DNA from: Lysobacteraceae bacterium | GTDB lineage: Bacteria > Pseudomonadota > Gammaproteobacteria > Xanthomonadales > Xanthomonadaceae | Direction: 5' to 3' | Assembly: GCA_027483745.1 (NCBI GenBank) | Contig: JAIXTZ010000127.1 | Span: 1-23,873 of the forward strand | DNA length: 23,873 nucleotides | Shown here: one piece after another, positions 1 through 7,656 of the stretch | How the letters are laid out: every line of letters begins with the position of its first letter | Numbering within the stretch: the stretch's first letter is position 1 | Position numbers and translations under genes: made by a program | The notes under the pieces: model-generated | What the model was told of the DNA's origin: nothing | Database searches by the model: none | Seen by the model: the letters and a program-made list of their open reading frames with translations, nothing else

Positions 1-2
1 CG

Positions 3-1316
3 CCCGACATGGCGCTGCCGCGCATGAACAACTGGTCCTTCTGGATCATGCCGTTCGCCTTCGCCCTGCTGCTGATGCCGCTGGTGCTGCAGGTGTTCGG
101 CATCGGTTCGGGCGGCCCGGCCGGTGGCTGGACCCTCTACCCGCCGCTGTCGCTGCAGGGCGGCTCGAACGTGGCGTTCACGATCTTCGCGATCCACCTG
201 ATGGGCATCAGCTCGATCATGGGTGCGATCAACATCATCGCCACGATCCTGAACATGCGCGCTCCGGGCATGGACCTGCTGAAGATGCCGATCTTCGTCT
301 GGACCTGGCTGATCACGGCCTTCCTGCTGATCGCGGTGATGCCGGTTCTGGCCGGCGCGGTGACGATGCTGCTCACCGACAAGTTCTTCGGCACCTCGTT
401 CTTCAGCGCCGCCGGCGGCGGTGACCCGGTCCTGTACCAGCACGTGTTCTGGTTCTTCGGGCACCCAGAGGTCTACATCATGATCCTGCCGGCCTTCGGC
501 ATCGTGTCGGAGATCATCCCGACCTTCGCCCGCAAGCCGCTGTTCGGCTACCAGGCGATGGTGTACGCCACGGCCTCGATCGCCTTCCTGTCGTTCATCG
601 TCTGGGCGCACCACATGTTCACGGTCGGCATGCCGCTCGGCGCCGAGCTGTACTTCATGTACGCCACGATGCTGATCGCCATCCCCACGGGCGTGAAGGT
701 GTTCAACTGGGTCACCACGATGTGGCGCGGTTCGATGACTTTCGAAACGCCCATGCTGTTTGCGCTCGGTTTCGTCGTGATGTTCACGATCGGCGGCTTC
801 TCGGGCCTGATGCTCGCGATGGTGCCGGCCGACTACCAGTACCACGACACCTACTTCGTCGTGGCCCACTTCCACTACGTGCTGGTGACCGGCGCGGTGT
901 TCGGCATCATGGCCGGCGTGTACTACTGGCTGCCGAAGTGGACCGGCTACATGTACAACGAGACCCTCGGCAAGGTGCACTTCTGGGGCAGCACGATCTT
1001 CGTGAACCTGCTGTTCTTCCCGCAGCACTTCCTGGGCCTCTCCGGCATGCCGCGCCGCATTCCGGACTACAACGTCGCTTTCGCCGACTTCAACATGTGG
1101 TCTTCGATCGGCGGCTTCGGCTTCGGCTTCATGCAGCTGCTGTTCGTCTACATCGTGTGGCAGGCGGCCCGCGGCGGCGTCAAGGCGACGGACCGCGTGT
1201 GGGAAGGCGCCAAGGGCCTCGAGTGGACGGTGCCGTCGCCGGCCCCGCACCACACCTTCACCAAGCCGCCGGTCCTCCGCGACGAAGACCTGTCGCACGG
1301 CGACGTCGCGCACTGA
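3..1316 (+). CDS. ctaD: Cytochrome c oxidase subunit I, C-terminal part (5' end outside window)
   Basis: Catalytic subunit of the aa3-type, heme-copper cytochrome c oxidase in the inner membrane; it reduces O2 to water and pumps protons. The reading frame is open from the first bases, so the N-terminus lies upstream of the window. Visible hallmarks are the A1-type GHPEVY motif near 460-477 (CuB-ligand His, the proton-channel Glu and the Tyr cross-linked to His), the HH pair of CuB ligands in WAHHMFTVG near 605-630, the K-channel Lys in PTGVKVFNW near 685-710, and the two heme-ligand histidines in VAHFHYVL near 862-885. Many hydrophobic helices fill the rest, and the C-terminus is a short soluble tail. 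It is followed by a small membrane peptide, ctaG and ctaE in the same direction, the usual oxidase operon order. The identification is secure; only the partial state limits it. Confidence 0.97.
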   Translation, partial: PDMALPRMNNWSFWIMPFAFALLLMPLVLQVFGIGSGGPAGGWTLYPPLSLQGGSNVAFTIFAIHLMGISSIMGAINIIATILNMRAPGMDLLKMPIFVWTWLITAFLLIAVMPVLAGAVTMLLTDKFFGTSFFSAAGGGDPVLYQHVFWFFGHPEVYIMILPAFGIVSEIIPTFARKPLFGYQAMVYATASIAFLSFIVWAHHMFTVGMPLGAELYFMYATMLIAIPTGVKVFNWVTTMWRGSMTFETPMLFALGFVVMFTIGGFSGLMLAMVPADYQYHDTYFVVAHFHYVLVTGAVFGIMAGVYYWLPKWTGYMYNETLGKVHFWGSTIFVNLLFFPQHFLGLSGMPRRIPDYNVAFADFNMWSSIGGFGFGFMQLLFVYIVWQAARGGVKATDRVWEGAKGLEWTVPSPAPHHTFTKPPVLRDEDLSHGDVAH

Positions 1317-1334
1317 GCCTGACGGTTGCCTGAC

Positions 1335-1475
1335 GTGGACGCCCCGCGAGAACCGAACGACCTGCCCGCCCGCCGCGGCTCCGCCCGGCGGACGGCGTGG
1401 GTGCTCGGTGCCATCGCGGCGGCCGTGTATCTCTACGCGATGTTCAAGGTCATGACGCAGGGAGCTTCGGCATGA
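1335..1475 (+). CDS. 46-residue single-helix membrane peptide between ctaD and ctaG
   Basis: A short reading frame fills the gap between ctaD and ctaG. It starts at GTG 1335 (a TTG three codons earlier is an alternative) and stops at TGA 1473-1475, which overlaps the ctaG ATG as ATGA, so it is translationally coupled to ctaG. The product has a basic, Pro/Arg-rich N-terminus of about 21 residues, then one hydrophobic helix from [16 protein letters not shown] and a short polar end. This layout, with the N-terminus probably cytoplasmic, resembles the small peptides found between ctaD and ctaG in other proteobacteria that are labelled cytochrome oxidase small assembly proteins. That match rests on position and shape, not on residue-level recognition. 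No strong Shine-Dalgarno precedes the GTG. A role in oxidase assembly is an inference. Confidence 0.7.
   Translation: MDAPREPNDLPARRGSARRTAWVLGAIAAAVYLYAMFKVMTQGASA
1458..1464 (+). promoter_or_regulatory. Shine-Dalgarno site that fixes the ctaG start
   Basis: CAGGGAG lies 7 bases before the ATG at 1472 and inside the 3' end of the small upstream gene. It supports the ATG at 1472 over the longer in-frame extension that begins at 1397, which would overlap most of the small membrane peptide. Confidence 0.6.
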
Positions 1476-2059
1476 GCTCGAACGCGGCCACCGCCCGCAC
1501 CATCGCCTTGGTCTCGGCAGGCTGCTTCGTCGCCGCTTTCGCCCTGGTGCCGCTCTACGAGATCGCCTGCGAGAAGGTCTTCGGGATCAAGCTCGAGGAC
1601 ACGCCGGCCGGCGAGCGTCGCGTCGTCGGCATGCAGGTCGATCCCAACCGCACCGTGCGCATCGAGTTCGATGGCACGGTGAACTCCAAGCTGCCGTGGA
1701 CCTTCCAGCCGGAAGTCCTGACCATGGACGTGGTGCCTGGCCAGGCCTACGAGATGAACTACGTCGCCGGGAATCGCGACGCCGCACCGGTGGTCGGTAA
1801 CGCCGCCCCGTCGGTGGCGCCGGTCGTGGCCTCGGGCTATTTCGTCAAGACCGAGTGCTTCTGCTTCACCGAGCAGCTCCTCATGGCCGGTGAGAGCAAG
1901 ACCATGCCGGTGCGCTTCATCGTCGATCCGGCTTTGCCCGCCGACGTCAAGACGATCACGCTGTCCTACACCTTCTTCAAGAACGACGCGGCCACGGCCC
2001 GCGCTGCCGCCGGCCCGGTGCCGGCGGTTGCATCGGCCCCCGTCTTCGCGCCACGCTGA
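1472..2059 (+). CDS. ctaG: Cytochrome c oxidase assembly protein CtaG (Cox11), CuB copper chaperone
   Basis: Membrane-anchored Cox11-type chaperone that delivers copper to the CuB site of subunit I, acting on the periplasmic face. The 195-residue product has one N-terminal helix (about residues 10-28) followed by a periplasmic beta domain. The copper-binding CFCF signature is intact at residues 129-132 (Cys129 and Cys131), inside the typical VKTECFCF context, and is followed by an MPVRF-type strand ([10 protein letters not shown]). VPLYEIAC just after the helix carries the further conserved Cys. Length is normal for the family. A low-complexity Ala/Pro/Val stretch near residues 104-120 interrupts the usual sequence. 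The ATG is set by a good Shine-Dalgarno and an ATGA overlap with the upstream peptide. It sits between ctaD and ctaE as in many proteobacterial oxidase operons. Confidence 0.95.
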   Translation: MSSNAATARTIALVSAGCFVAAFALVPLYEIACEKVFGIKLEDTPAGERRVVGMQVDPNRTVRIEFDGTVNSKLPWTFQPEVLTMDVVPGQAYEMNYVAGNRDAAPVVGNAAPSVAPVVASGYFVKTECFCFTEQLLMAGESKTMPVRFIVDPALPADVKTITLSYTFFKNDAATARAAAGPVPAVASAPVFAPR

Positions 2060-2092
2060 CACCATTCCATCGCTGCACCGCTAGGGGTTTCC

Positions 2093-2968
2093 ATGGCTAC
2101 CGCCCACCACGACGCCGACGTTTACTTCGTCCCGCACCACAGCAAGTGGCCCTTCGTCGGGTCGATCTCGCTGTTCGTGCTGATGATCGGCCTGGTCAAC
2201 TGGTTCAACGGCAGCGACCTGTCGTTCTGGATCTTCATGGCGGGCACCGCGATGATGATCTACACGCTGTTTGGCTGGTTCGGCGACGTGATCCGCGAGT
2301 CGGAGGCGGGCAAGTACAACGGCCAGGTGGACGTCTCGTTCCGGCAGGGGATGATCTGGTTCATCTTCTCGGAGGTGATGTTCTTCGCGGCATTCTTCGG
2401 CGCGCTGTTCTACATCCGCACCTTCGGCCTGCCGTGGCTTTCCGGTGACGGACACGGTGCGCTCGCCAACGAGTATCTGTGGAACGGCTATGTCGCCGGC
2501 TGGCCGGCGAACGGCCCCGAGGCCATTGGCGGCGCCTTCGACACGCTGCCGGCTTTCGGCCTGCCGCTGATCAACACCGTCATCCTGCTCACGTCGGGCC
2601 TGACGCTGACCATCGCCCACCACGCCATGGTGGTCGGCGAGCGCTCCAAGGTCCTCACTTGGCTCGGCGCGACCATCCTGCTCGGTTTCTGCTTCTTCGG
2701 CGTCCAGACCTACGAGTATGTGCACGCCTGGGGCGACCTCAACCTGCGCATCAGCTCCGGCATCTACGGGGCAACGTTCTACATGCTGACCGGCTTCCAC
2801 GGCCTGCACGTGTTCCTCGGCACGGTGATGCTGCTCGTGGTGTGGTTCCGTGTGCTGAAGGGGCATTTCACCCCCGAGAAGCACTTCGGCTTCGAGGCGG
2901 TCGCCTGGTACTGGCATTTCGTGGACGTGGTCTGGCTCGGCCTGTTCCTCTTCGTCTACGTGCTCTGA
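2093..2968 (+). CDS. ctaE: Cytochrome c oxidase subunit III
   Basis: Third core subunit of the aa3 oxidase, an integral membrane protein that stabilises subunit I and supports proton uptake. The 291-residue product has the expected seven hydrophobic segments. Family hallmarks are the N-terminal Y/F-VPHHSKWP (HDADVYFVPHHSKWP), the RQGMIWFIFSEVMFFAAFF helix, and the C-terminal AVAWYWHFVDVVWLGLFLFVY. The start follows an AGGGG-type ribosome site (CTAGGGGTTTCC) 33 bases after ctaG, so it is likely in the ctaD operon. A strong hairpin follows the stop, and the next gene is on the other strand, so this is the probable end of the first oxidase transcript. Confidence 0.97.
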   Translation: MATAHHDADVYFVPHHSKWPFVGSISLFVLMIGLVNWFNGSDLSFWIFMAGTAMMIYTLFGWFGDVIRESEAGKYNGQVDVSFRQGMIWFIFSEVMFFAAFFGALFYIRTFGLPWLSGDGHGALANEYLWNGYVAGWPANGPEAIGGAFDTLPAFGLPLINTVILLTSGLTLTIAHHAMVVGERSKVLTWLGATILLGFCFFGVQTYEYVHAWGDLNLRISSGIYGATFYMLTGFHGLHVFLGTVMLLVVWFRVLKGHFTPEKHFGFEAVAWYWHFVDVVWLGLFLFVYVL

Positions 2969-2989
2969 TCCCGCCCTCCGGCGGAAACG

Positions 2990-3017
2990 GACAAGGCCGG
3001 CTTGCGCCGGCCTTGTC
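2990..3017. terminator. Perfect 12-bp hairpin between convergent ctaE and the DUF2909 gene
   Basis: GACAAGGCCGGC (2990-3001) and GCCGGCCTTGTC (3006-3017) form a perfect stem with a TTGC loop. It lies 21 bases after the ctaE stop and 23 bases before the stop of the convergent small gene, where a bidirectional terminator is expected. Neither side has a long T run (GTATTC on plus, CGTTTCC on minus), so it is a G+C-rich hairpin with a weak tail. Confidence 0.75.
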
Positions 3018-3040
3018 GTATTCAGCGGGGCGACGGCGGC

Positions 3041-3247
3041 TTACTGCCCGACGCCGTGGAACTGCCAGAACCCGAGGAAATGGCCCGCGGTCATGATGGC
3101 CAGCAGGGCGATCGACAGGCCGATGCGCCAGCTCAGCGAGCGCACCATGCGGCCGTCCGCTTGCGGCTTCGACACCATGTGGAACAGCGCGGCGAAAAGG
3201 TTCCAGACGATGACGGCGAGAAACGCGATGACCAGCAGCTTTTCCAC
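3041..3247 (-). CDS. Small twin-transmembrane protein, DUF2909 type
   Basis: A 68-residue membrane protein starting at GTG 3247, with two hydrophobic helices (about residues 3-23 and 43-60) joined by a short polar loop. The segment MVRSLSWRIGLSIALL matches the DUF2909 signature (VRALTxRIGLS followed by the second helix) that I know from small proteins beside oxidase assembly genes in gammaproteobacteria. Its molecular role is not established. It lies opposite to the oxidase genes, between ctaE and SURF1, which is the position where this family is often found. The start is chosen from the family N-terminus (VEKLLVIAF); an AGG-containing weak ribosome site lies about 9 bases upstream. The longer in-frame extension upstream is the antisense of SURF1 and has no membrane character. 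Confidence 0.8.
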   Translation of the reverse strand: MEKLLVIAFLAVIVWNLFAALFHMVSKPQADGRMVRSLSWRIGLSIALLAIMTAGHFLGFWQFHGVGQ

Positions 3248-3293
3248 GGGCGGACCTGAGAGGCGGGACGTGCGCGGATTATCCGCTGCCGGC

Positions 3294-3298
3294 GGGAG
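3294..3298 (+). promoter_or_regulatory. Shine-Dalgarno site supporting the GTG start of SURF1
   Basis: GGGAG sits 6 bases before the GTG at 3305. This is the best ribosome site near the N-terminus and supports the unusual GTG start, which also gives a complete first transmembrane helix. Confidence 0.6.
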
Positions 3299-3304
3299 CG
3301 TCGG

Positions 3305-4006
3305 GTGAAACCCGGGCTCCGGCGGACGTTGCTGTGGACCGTCGCGCTGGTCCTGTGCCTCGCTTTCGTGCGTGCCGGGCTCTGGCAGTCCGGCCGTGCG
3401 ACGGAGAAGGAGGCGCTCCTTTCCGACAGTGCGCGCGTGCTGGCCGAGCGACAGCCGGAACCCTTGGCCGACGCCTTGGTCGCCATGCCCGCATGGGTGG
3501 CCGTGGACGGAGCCTTCGAGGCGATGCCGGCCCTGCGTCTCGACAACCAGCGCCGTGGGCCGCAGGTGGGCGTGCAGGTGTATCGCGCATTCCGCCTCGA
3601 GGATGGCCGGCGTCTGTGGGTCGACGTGGGCTGGCGCCGGTTGCCGGCCGACCGCCGCGTGCCGGGCGAAGCGCCGATGCCGCTCGGGCCGATGCGCCTC
3701 GAAGGCCTGCTCGTTCCCCCTCCCTCGGCGGGATTGGCGCTGGGGCCCGCCGCCTCGTCGCTCCCGGACGGCGGCCGCTTGGCGCTTCGCCTCGAACCCT
3801 CGGTGCTCCGCGAGGGCGGCGCGGCGCTCGACGCCGCCGTGCTGCGCCTGGATCCGGCCATCCCTCTGGGCCACGAACGCGACCTCGACCTGCTGGCGAA
3901 TACCCTGTCGCCTGACAAGCACCGTGGCTACGCGCTGCAGTGGTTCGGCTTCGCTGCCGGCCTGTTGCTGCTTTCCCTCTTCCTCCAGTTCCGACGTCGT
4001 CCATGA
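3305..4006 (+). CDS. SURF1-family cytochrome c oxidase assembly protein
   Basis: Inner-membrane assembly factor linked to heme a insertion into subunit I. The 233-residue product has the family layout: an N-terminal helix (about residues 7-24), the first signature GLWQSGRATEK (family form lGxWQxxRxxxK), a periplasmic domain with DNQRRGPQVGVQVYRAFRL and WVDVGWRRLP (family form GYxVxTPL and VNRGW), and a second helix after HRGYALQWFGFAAG (family form HxxYAxQWF). Length is typical. The start codon is GTG, supported by GGGAG six bases upstream. The stop overlaps the next start as ATGA, so it heads a coupled run of four genes (SURF1, Sco-like, ctaA, ctaB). It diverges from the DUF2909 gene, so a promoter should lie in the 57 bases between them; I see no clear -35/-10 pair there. 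Confidence 0.92.
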   Translation: MKPGLRRTLLWTVALVLCLAFVRAGLWQSGRATEKEALLSDSARVLAERQPEPLADALVAMPAWVAVDGAFEAMPALRLDNQRRGPQVGVQVYRAFRLEDGRRLWVDVGWRRLPADRRVPGEAPMPLGPMRLEGLLVPPPSAGLALGPAASSLPDGGRLALRLEPSVLREGGAALDAAVLRLDPAIPLGHERDLDLLANTLSPDKHRGYALQWFGFAAGLLLLSLFLQFRRRP

Positions 4007-4560
4007 CCACCCTCCTGCGCTCCCGCGCGACCTTGCTGCTGGTCGTCGCGCTGTTCTTCACTTCGTTCGGCATCGCGCTGTACCTGATCTATTCCGGCTG
4101 GCGGCCCACCGCCACGCGCAACGCCGGTGAGCTGCTCGCCACGCCCATCGAACTCGGCACGCTGGGGCTCACCCGCGCCGACGGCAGCGCGTATCCGGAA
4201 TGGGACGGGGACAAGCGCCTGTGGCGCGTCGTGGTGTTGCCCCCCGCCGACTGCGGTGAGCCCTGCCTGCGCCTGAGCGACTCGCTGTACCGCGTCTGGA
4301 TCTCCGAAGGCCGTCATGCCGACCGCGTGCAGGTGCTGTGGTTTGGCAACGTGCCGGCGCAGGCGCCGGAGTACCGGGCCTTCCTGCCGATGGCGGCCTC
4401 GCCGGCGCTCCGTGCCAAACTGCCGGCCTCGCACGTGGACGGCAGCCTCGCGGTGTACCTGATCGACCCCAATGGCTTCCTCGTCATGCGTTACGCGCCG
4501 GGCTTTGATCCGACCGGCCTGCGCAAGGACCTCGCACGCCTGCTGAAGGTGACCGAATGA
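4003..4560 (+). CDS. Membrane-anchored Sco/thioredoxin-like protein of the oxidase cluster
   Basis: The 185-residue product has one N-terminal helix (about residues 10-31) and a periplasmic domain. I see a Sco/thioredoxin-like pattern: a beta strand WRVVVLPP, then a CxxxC motif at Cys84 and Cys88 (ADCGEPCLRL) where Sco copper chaperones carry their two cysteine ligands, and later His144 before GSLAVYLIDPNGFL, which resembles the Sco HxxxxYLIDPxG strand that holds the third copper ligand. The end, TGLRKDLARLL, resembles the last helix of that fold. The rest is too divergent to name the family outright. Sco proteins load the CuA site of subunit II or reduce it. The gene overlaps both SURF1 upstream and ctaA downstream by ATGA, so it is made together with heme and oxidase assembly factors. 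Database entries for such genes are often hypothetical proteins. Confidence 0.75.
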   Translation: MTTLLRSRATLLLVVALFFTSFGIALYLIYSGWRPTATRNAGELLATPIELGTLGLTRADGSAYPEWDGDKRLWRVVVLPPADCGEPCLRLSDSLYRVWISEGRHADRVQVLWFGNVPAQAPEYRAFLPMAASPALRAKLPASHVDGSLAVYLIDPNGFLVMRYAPGFDPTGLRKDLARLLKVTE

Positions 4561-5687
4561 TTCCCGTGCGGCATTTTCATCGCATCGCCTGGGTGGCGGT
4601 GATCCTCGCCTTCGGCGTGATCTTCCTCGGCGGCTTCACCCGCCTGAACAATGCCGGCCTGAGCTGCCCGGACTGGCCGACCTGCTACGGCAAGGTGACC
4701 TGGCCGACCACCGAGGCGGATATCGCCCACGCCAATGCCAACTTCGAACGCGCAGTCGAAGTGAGCAAGGCGGTGTGGGAACAGGTGCACCGCCACATGG
4801 CGGCTACGCTGGGCGCGCTGGTACTGGTGCTCGCTCTGCTGGCCGTGCGCCGCAAACCGCAGGGTGTCGCCACGGTCGGCATCGGCGCAGCGCTGGTGGT
4901 CGCGGCCATCTTCGCCTACATGAAGGTGGACCACGTGCTCGCGCTCGGCCTTGCCGCGGCCGGGCAGATCGTGTGGCTCTCCGGCATCGTGCGCTGGGCG
5001 GACGGCGTGACGCGCCTCTCGGTGGGCCTGCTGATGCTGGTCACGTTCCAGGCCCTGCTCGGCATGTGGACCGTGGTGTGGCTGGTCAAGCCGGTCATCG
5101 TGATGAGCCACCTGATGGGCGGCCTGACCACGTTCGCGCTGCTCACCGTGCTCGCCTGGTGGACGACGCCCAACGCCATGCGCGTCCACGTCGATTCGCC
5201 ACGCCTGCGCACGTTGATGTGGATCGGCTTGGTGTTGCTTGCCATCCAGATCGCGCTGGGCGGCTGGGTGGCGTCGAACTACGCGGCGCTGGCCTGCGGC
5301 CTCGACTTCCCGAAGTGCAAGGGTGCGTGGTGGCCGTCGACGGATTTCGCCGAGGGCTTCGTGCTGTGGCGCGGCATCGGGGTGGACTACGAGGGCGGCG
5401 TGCTCGATGCATCGGCGCGCGCCGCGATCCAGATCGCGCACCGCATCGGGGCCGCGGTGGTGACGGCTTACTTCCTCTTCCTGGGCTTCCGCCTCGCGTT
5501 CGCGCCGGGCTTCCGCACCTCGGGCATCGTGCTGCTCGTACTGCTCGCGCTGCAGGTGGCCCTCGGCGTCGCCAACGTCGTGATGGGCCTGCCGCTCTAC
5601 GTGGCGACCGCGCACCTGCTGGTGGCGGTGCTGATGCTGTTCACGGTGGCGACCCTGCTGGCGCGCCTGCGCTCGCCCGAGGCCTGA
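4557..5687 (+). CDS. ctaA: Heme a synthase (COX15/CtaA)
   Basis: Integral membrane enzyme that oxidises the C8 methyl of heme o to the formyl group of heme a. The 376-residue product has about eight hydrophobic helices with the conserved heme-ligand histidines in [32 protein letters not shown] and ATAHLLVA. A cysteine pair, Cys37 and Cys43, lies in [15 protein letters not shown] after the first helix, and a second pair occurs in [10 protein letters not shown] in the equivalent loop of the second half, consistent with the internally repeated layout of this family. The ATG overlaps the stop of the Sco-like gene (ATGA), and ctaB begins four bases after its stop. The tight coupling fits sequential heme modification. 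Confidence 0.96.
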   Translation: MIPVRHFHRIAWVAVILAFGVIFLGGFTRLNNAGLSCPDWPTCYGKVTWPTTEADIAHANANFERAVEVSKAVWEQVHRHMAATLGALVLVLALLAVRRKPQGVATVGIGAALVVAAIFAYMKVDHVLALGLAAAGQIVWLSGIVRWADGVTRLSVGLLMLVTFQALLGMWTVVWLVKPVIVMSHLMGGLTTFALLTVLAWWTTPNAMRVHVDSPRLRTLMWIGLVLLAIQIALGGWVASNYAALACGLDFPKCKGAWWPSTDFAEGFVLWRGIGVDYEGGVLDASARAAIQIAHRIGAAVVTAYFLFLGFRLAFAPGFRTSGIVLLVLLALQVALGVANVVMGLPLYVATAHLLVAVLMLFTVATLLARLRSPEA

Positions 5688-5691
5688 GCGG

Positions 5692-6651
5692 ATGGTTTCG
5701 GTCGCGAGCCAGTACTGGGAGCTCACCAAGCCGCGCGTGGTGGCGCTGATCGTGTTCACCGCGGTGATCGGCATGTTCCTCGCCACGCCCGAACTCCCGG
5801 GCTGGCGCGCGCTGGTGCTAGGCAGCCTCGGCATCTGGTTGGCCGCGGCCTCTGCCGCAGCGATCAATCACCTGCTCGACCAGCGCATCGACGCGGTGAT
5901 GGCGCGCACCCAGCATCGTCCGCTGCCGACGGGTTCGCTGACGGGGGCGCAGGTGCTCGGTTTCGCCATCGCGCTTGGCGCGCTGTCGATGCTCATCCTC
6001 GCGCTGTGGGTCAATCCGCTCACTGCGGCGCTGACCTTCGCCTCGCTGATCGGCTACGCGATCATCTACACCGGCTACCTCAAGCGCGCGACGCCGCAGA
6101 ACATCGTTATCGGTGGGCTCGCCGGCGCGGCACCGCCTTTGCTGGGTTGGGCCGCGGTGAAGGGATGGCCTGAAGGCGCCGGCTTCGCCGCGCTATTCGA
6201 TGCTCCGAACGACTACCACCATGCGCTGCTGCTGGTGCTCATCATCTTCGTCTGGACGCCGCCGCACTTCTGGGCGCTGGCGATTTTCCGCAAGGACGAC
6301 TATGCGAAGGCGATGATCCCGATGCTGCCGGTGACGCACGGCGTCGTCTACACGCGCTGGCAGATCCTGTTCTACACGCTGCTGCTGATTGCCGCGACCG
6401 TGCTGCCTTACGCCAGCGGCATGAGCGGGCTGTTCTACCTCGGCGGTGCGCTGGTGCTGGGCGGCGTGTTCCTCTACTACGCCGTGCGCCTGTTCAACCC
6501 GCCCGACCCGATGTACCCGATGCGGGTGTTCAACTACTCGATCATCTACCTGATGGTGCTGTTCGCCTTCCTGCTGGTCGATCACTACCTGGTCGACGAG
6601 GCGCCGGCCGTCGACGCGACGCCGGGCCTGAGCTTCGAACGGGTGGGCTGA
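5692..6651 (+). CDS. ctaB: Protoheme IX farnesyltransferase (heme o synthase)
   Basis: UbiA-superfamily prenyltransferase that adds a farnesyl group to heme b to give heme o, the substrate of the neighbouring ctaA product. The 319-residue membrane protein opens with the family start [18 protein letters not shown], carries the first Mg-prenyl-diphosphate motif [19 protein letters not shown] (NxxxDxxxD form) and the second [19 protein letters not shown]. Length is slightly above the usual 290-310 because of a C-terminal tail ending in [11 protein letters not shown]. The ATG at 5692 is four bases after the ctaA stop. It closes the oxidase cluster. The symbol cyoE is also used for this family; ctaB is chosen because it sits with aa3 oxidase genes. 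Confidence 0.96.
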   Translation: MVSVASQYWELTKPRVVALIVFTAVIGMFLATPELPGWRALVLGSLGIWLAAASAAAINHLLDQRIDAVMARTQHRPLPTGSLTGAQVLGFAIALGALSMLILALWVNPLTAALTFASLIGYAIIYTGYLKRATPQNIVIGGLAGAAPPLLGWAAVKGWPEGAGFAALFDAPNDYHHALLLVLIIFVWTPPHFWALAIFRKDDYAKAMIPMLPVTHGVVYTRWQILFYTLLLIAATVLPYASGMSGLFYLGGALVLGGVFLYYAVRLFNPPDPMYPMRVFNYSIIYLMVLFAFLLVDHYLVDEAPAVDATPGLSFERVG

Positions 6652-6719
6652 GGGGGGCTTGCGTCCCGCGCCTATCGGCACCAGTTCCCTCCCACCGGCC
6701 GAAGGCCATCGGGGGGACG

Positions 6720-7613
6720 ATGATGCGGAAACGGAACCATGGCTCCTGGGGGCCTGTTGGCCTGCTCGCGGGGCTGCTTTTTTCGTTGTCGGCTGCCGCG
6801 GCGTCGTCGGGGCCTTCGGGCGTCCGTGAGGCCGCGTCGCTAGTCGCGGCCGGCGCGTCGCAGGAGCGCATCATCGTGCTCGGCGAGATGCACGGCACCC
6901 ACGAAGCCCCCGCGCTGGCGGGTGAGCTGGCGGGCCTGCGTTGGCGGCAAGCCCACGGAGCGCCCGACGAGGGCGTGACCCTCGCGCTGGAAATCCATAC
7001 GACTGAGCAGGCGCGTATCGACGCCTTCCTCGATTCGTCCGGGGACGCCGCCGCCCGCGAGGCCCTGCTTTCAGGCCCCTACTGGGCCGTGAACCCTGAG
7101 CGCAGCGATGGTCGTCGCAGCGTCGCGTTGCTTAGGCTTCTCGAATCGGTGCGCGAACGACGGTCTGCCGGTGACGACCTCCGCGTCCTTGCCTTCGATG
7201 CCGGCAGCGGCGGTGGCGACGCCAACGTGCGGAACCCGCGGATGGCCGCGGCATTGCGGGAGGCGTTCATGCGCGACCCGGAACGTCGCTTCGTGGTGCT
7301 GGTGGGCAACTACCACGCGCGGCGCGCACCACCGACCCGCGTGGGTGGCCTTTTGCCCGGGCAGTCGCCGCCGGTGCCGACCATGGCCCACCTGGCGGAC
7401 GTTCCGATGTTTGTCGTCAACGTGATGGCGGCCCGCGGCGAGTTCTGGGGGTGCATGGGCGGCTCGTGCCAGCCCTGGTCGCTGGAGGACCGAGGAGCGA
7501 TCCCGGGGCCGCGGTTGCATCGGAGCCCGCGGGATCCCGCGGGTCGGGATGCCCAGCTCGTGTTGCCCGAATACAGCGCGGCGCGGCCGGTCGACGTGGG
7601 GCGCCAGCGCTAG
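6720..7613 (+). CDS. Exported ChaN/EreA-like (TIKI-fold) protein
   Basis: The 297-residue product begins with a basic N-terminus and a hydrophobic stretch ending in SAAAASSG, a Sec signal peptide with a likely AxA cleavage near residue 28; there is no lipobox Cys. The mature part has IIVLGEMHGTHEAP (Glu56, His58, His61) after a strand, then ALEIH, and further on VVLVGNYHARR. The paired GExHxxxE and GNYHA motifs are what I associate with the ChaN/erythromycin-esterase/TIKI superfamily, whose members include metal-dependent hydrolases and heme-binding proteins. The substrate cannot be read from the sequence. The start codon doublet ATGATG follows GGGGGGAC. The stop lies 43 bases before glpD, but nothing ties the two functions. 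Heme binding by the ChaN relative is suggestive next to heme genes, though this is only inference. Confidence 0.65.
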   Translation: MMRKRNHGSWGPVGLLAGLLFSLSAAAASSGPSGVREAASLVAAGASQERIIVLGEMHGTHEAPALAGELAGLRWRQAHGAPDEGVTLALEIHTTEQARIDAFLDSSGDAAAREALLSGPYWAVNPERSDGRRSVALLRLLESVRERRSAGDDLRVLAFDAGSGGGDANVRNPRMAAALREAFMRDPERRFVVLVGNYHARRAPPTRVGGLLPGQSPPVPTMAHLADVPMFVVNVMAARGEFWGCMGGSCQPWSLEDRGAIPGPRLHRSPRDPAGRDAQLVLPEYSAARPVDVGRQR

Positions 7614-7647
7614 ACTGGCGGCGGACCACGAGGTCCGTCGCCACGCC

Positions 7648-7651
7648 GGAG
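7648..7651 (+). promoter_or_regulatory. Shine-Dalgarno site that fixes the glpD start
   Basis: GGAG lies five bases before the ATG at 7657. It supports this start over the in-frame extension that begins at 7549, which would overlap the end of the preceding exported-protein gene and encode a sequence foreign to the family. Confidence 0.5.
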
Positions 7652-7656
7652 CCGGC

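Noticed and set aside
3274..3286. Short palindrome GCGGATTATCCGC upstream of SURF1
   Set aside because: Arms of only five bases around TTA; in DNA this G+C-rich such a match is easily found by chance, and no second copy supports it.
7611..7616. TAGACT as a -10 element for glpD
   Set aside because: It overlaps the stop codon of the preceding gene and no acceptable -35 lies 16-18 bases upstream, so I would not call a promoter.
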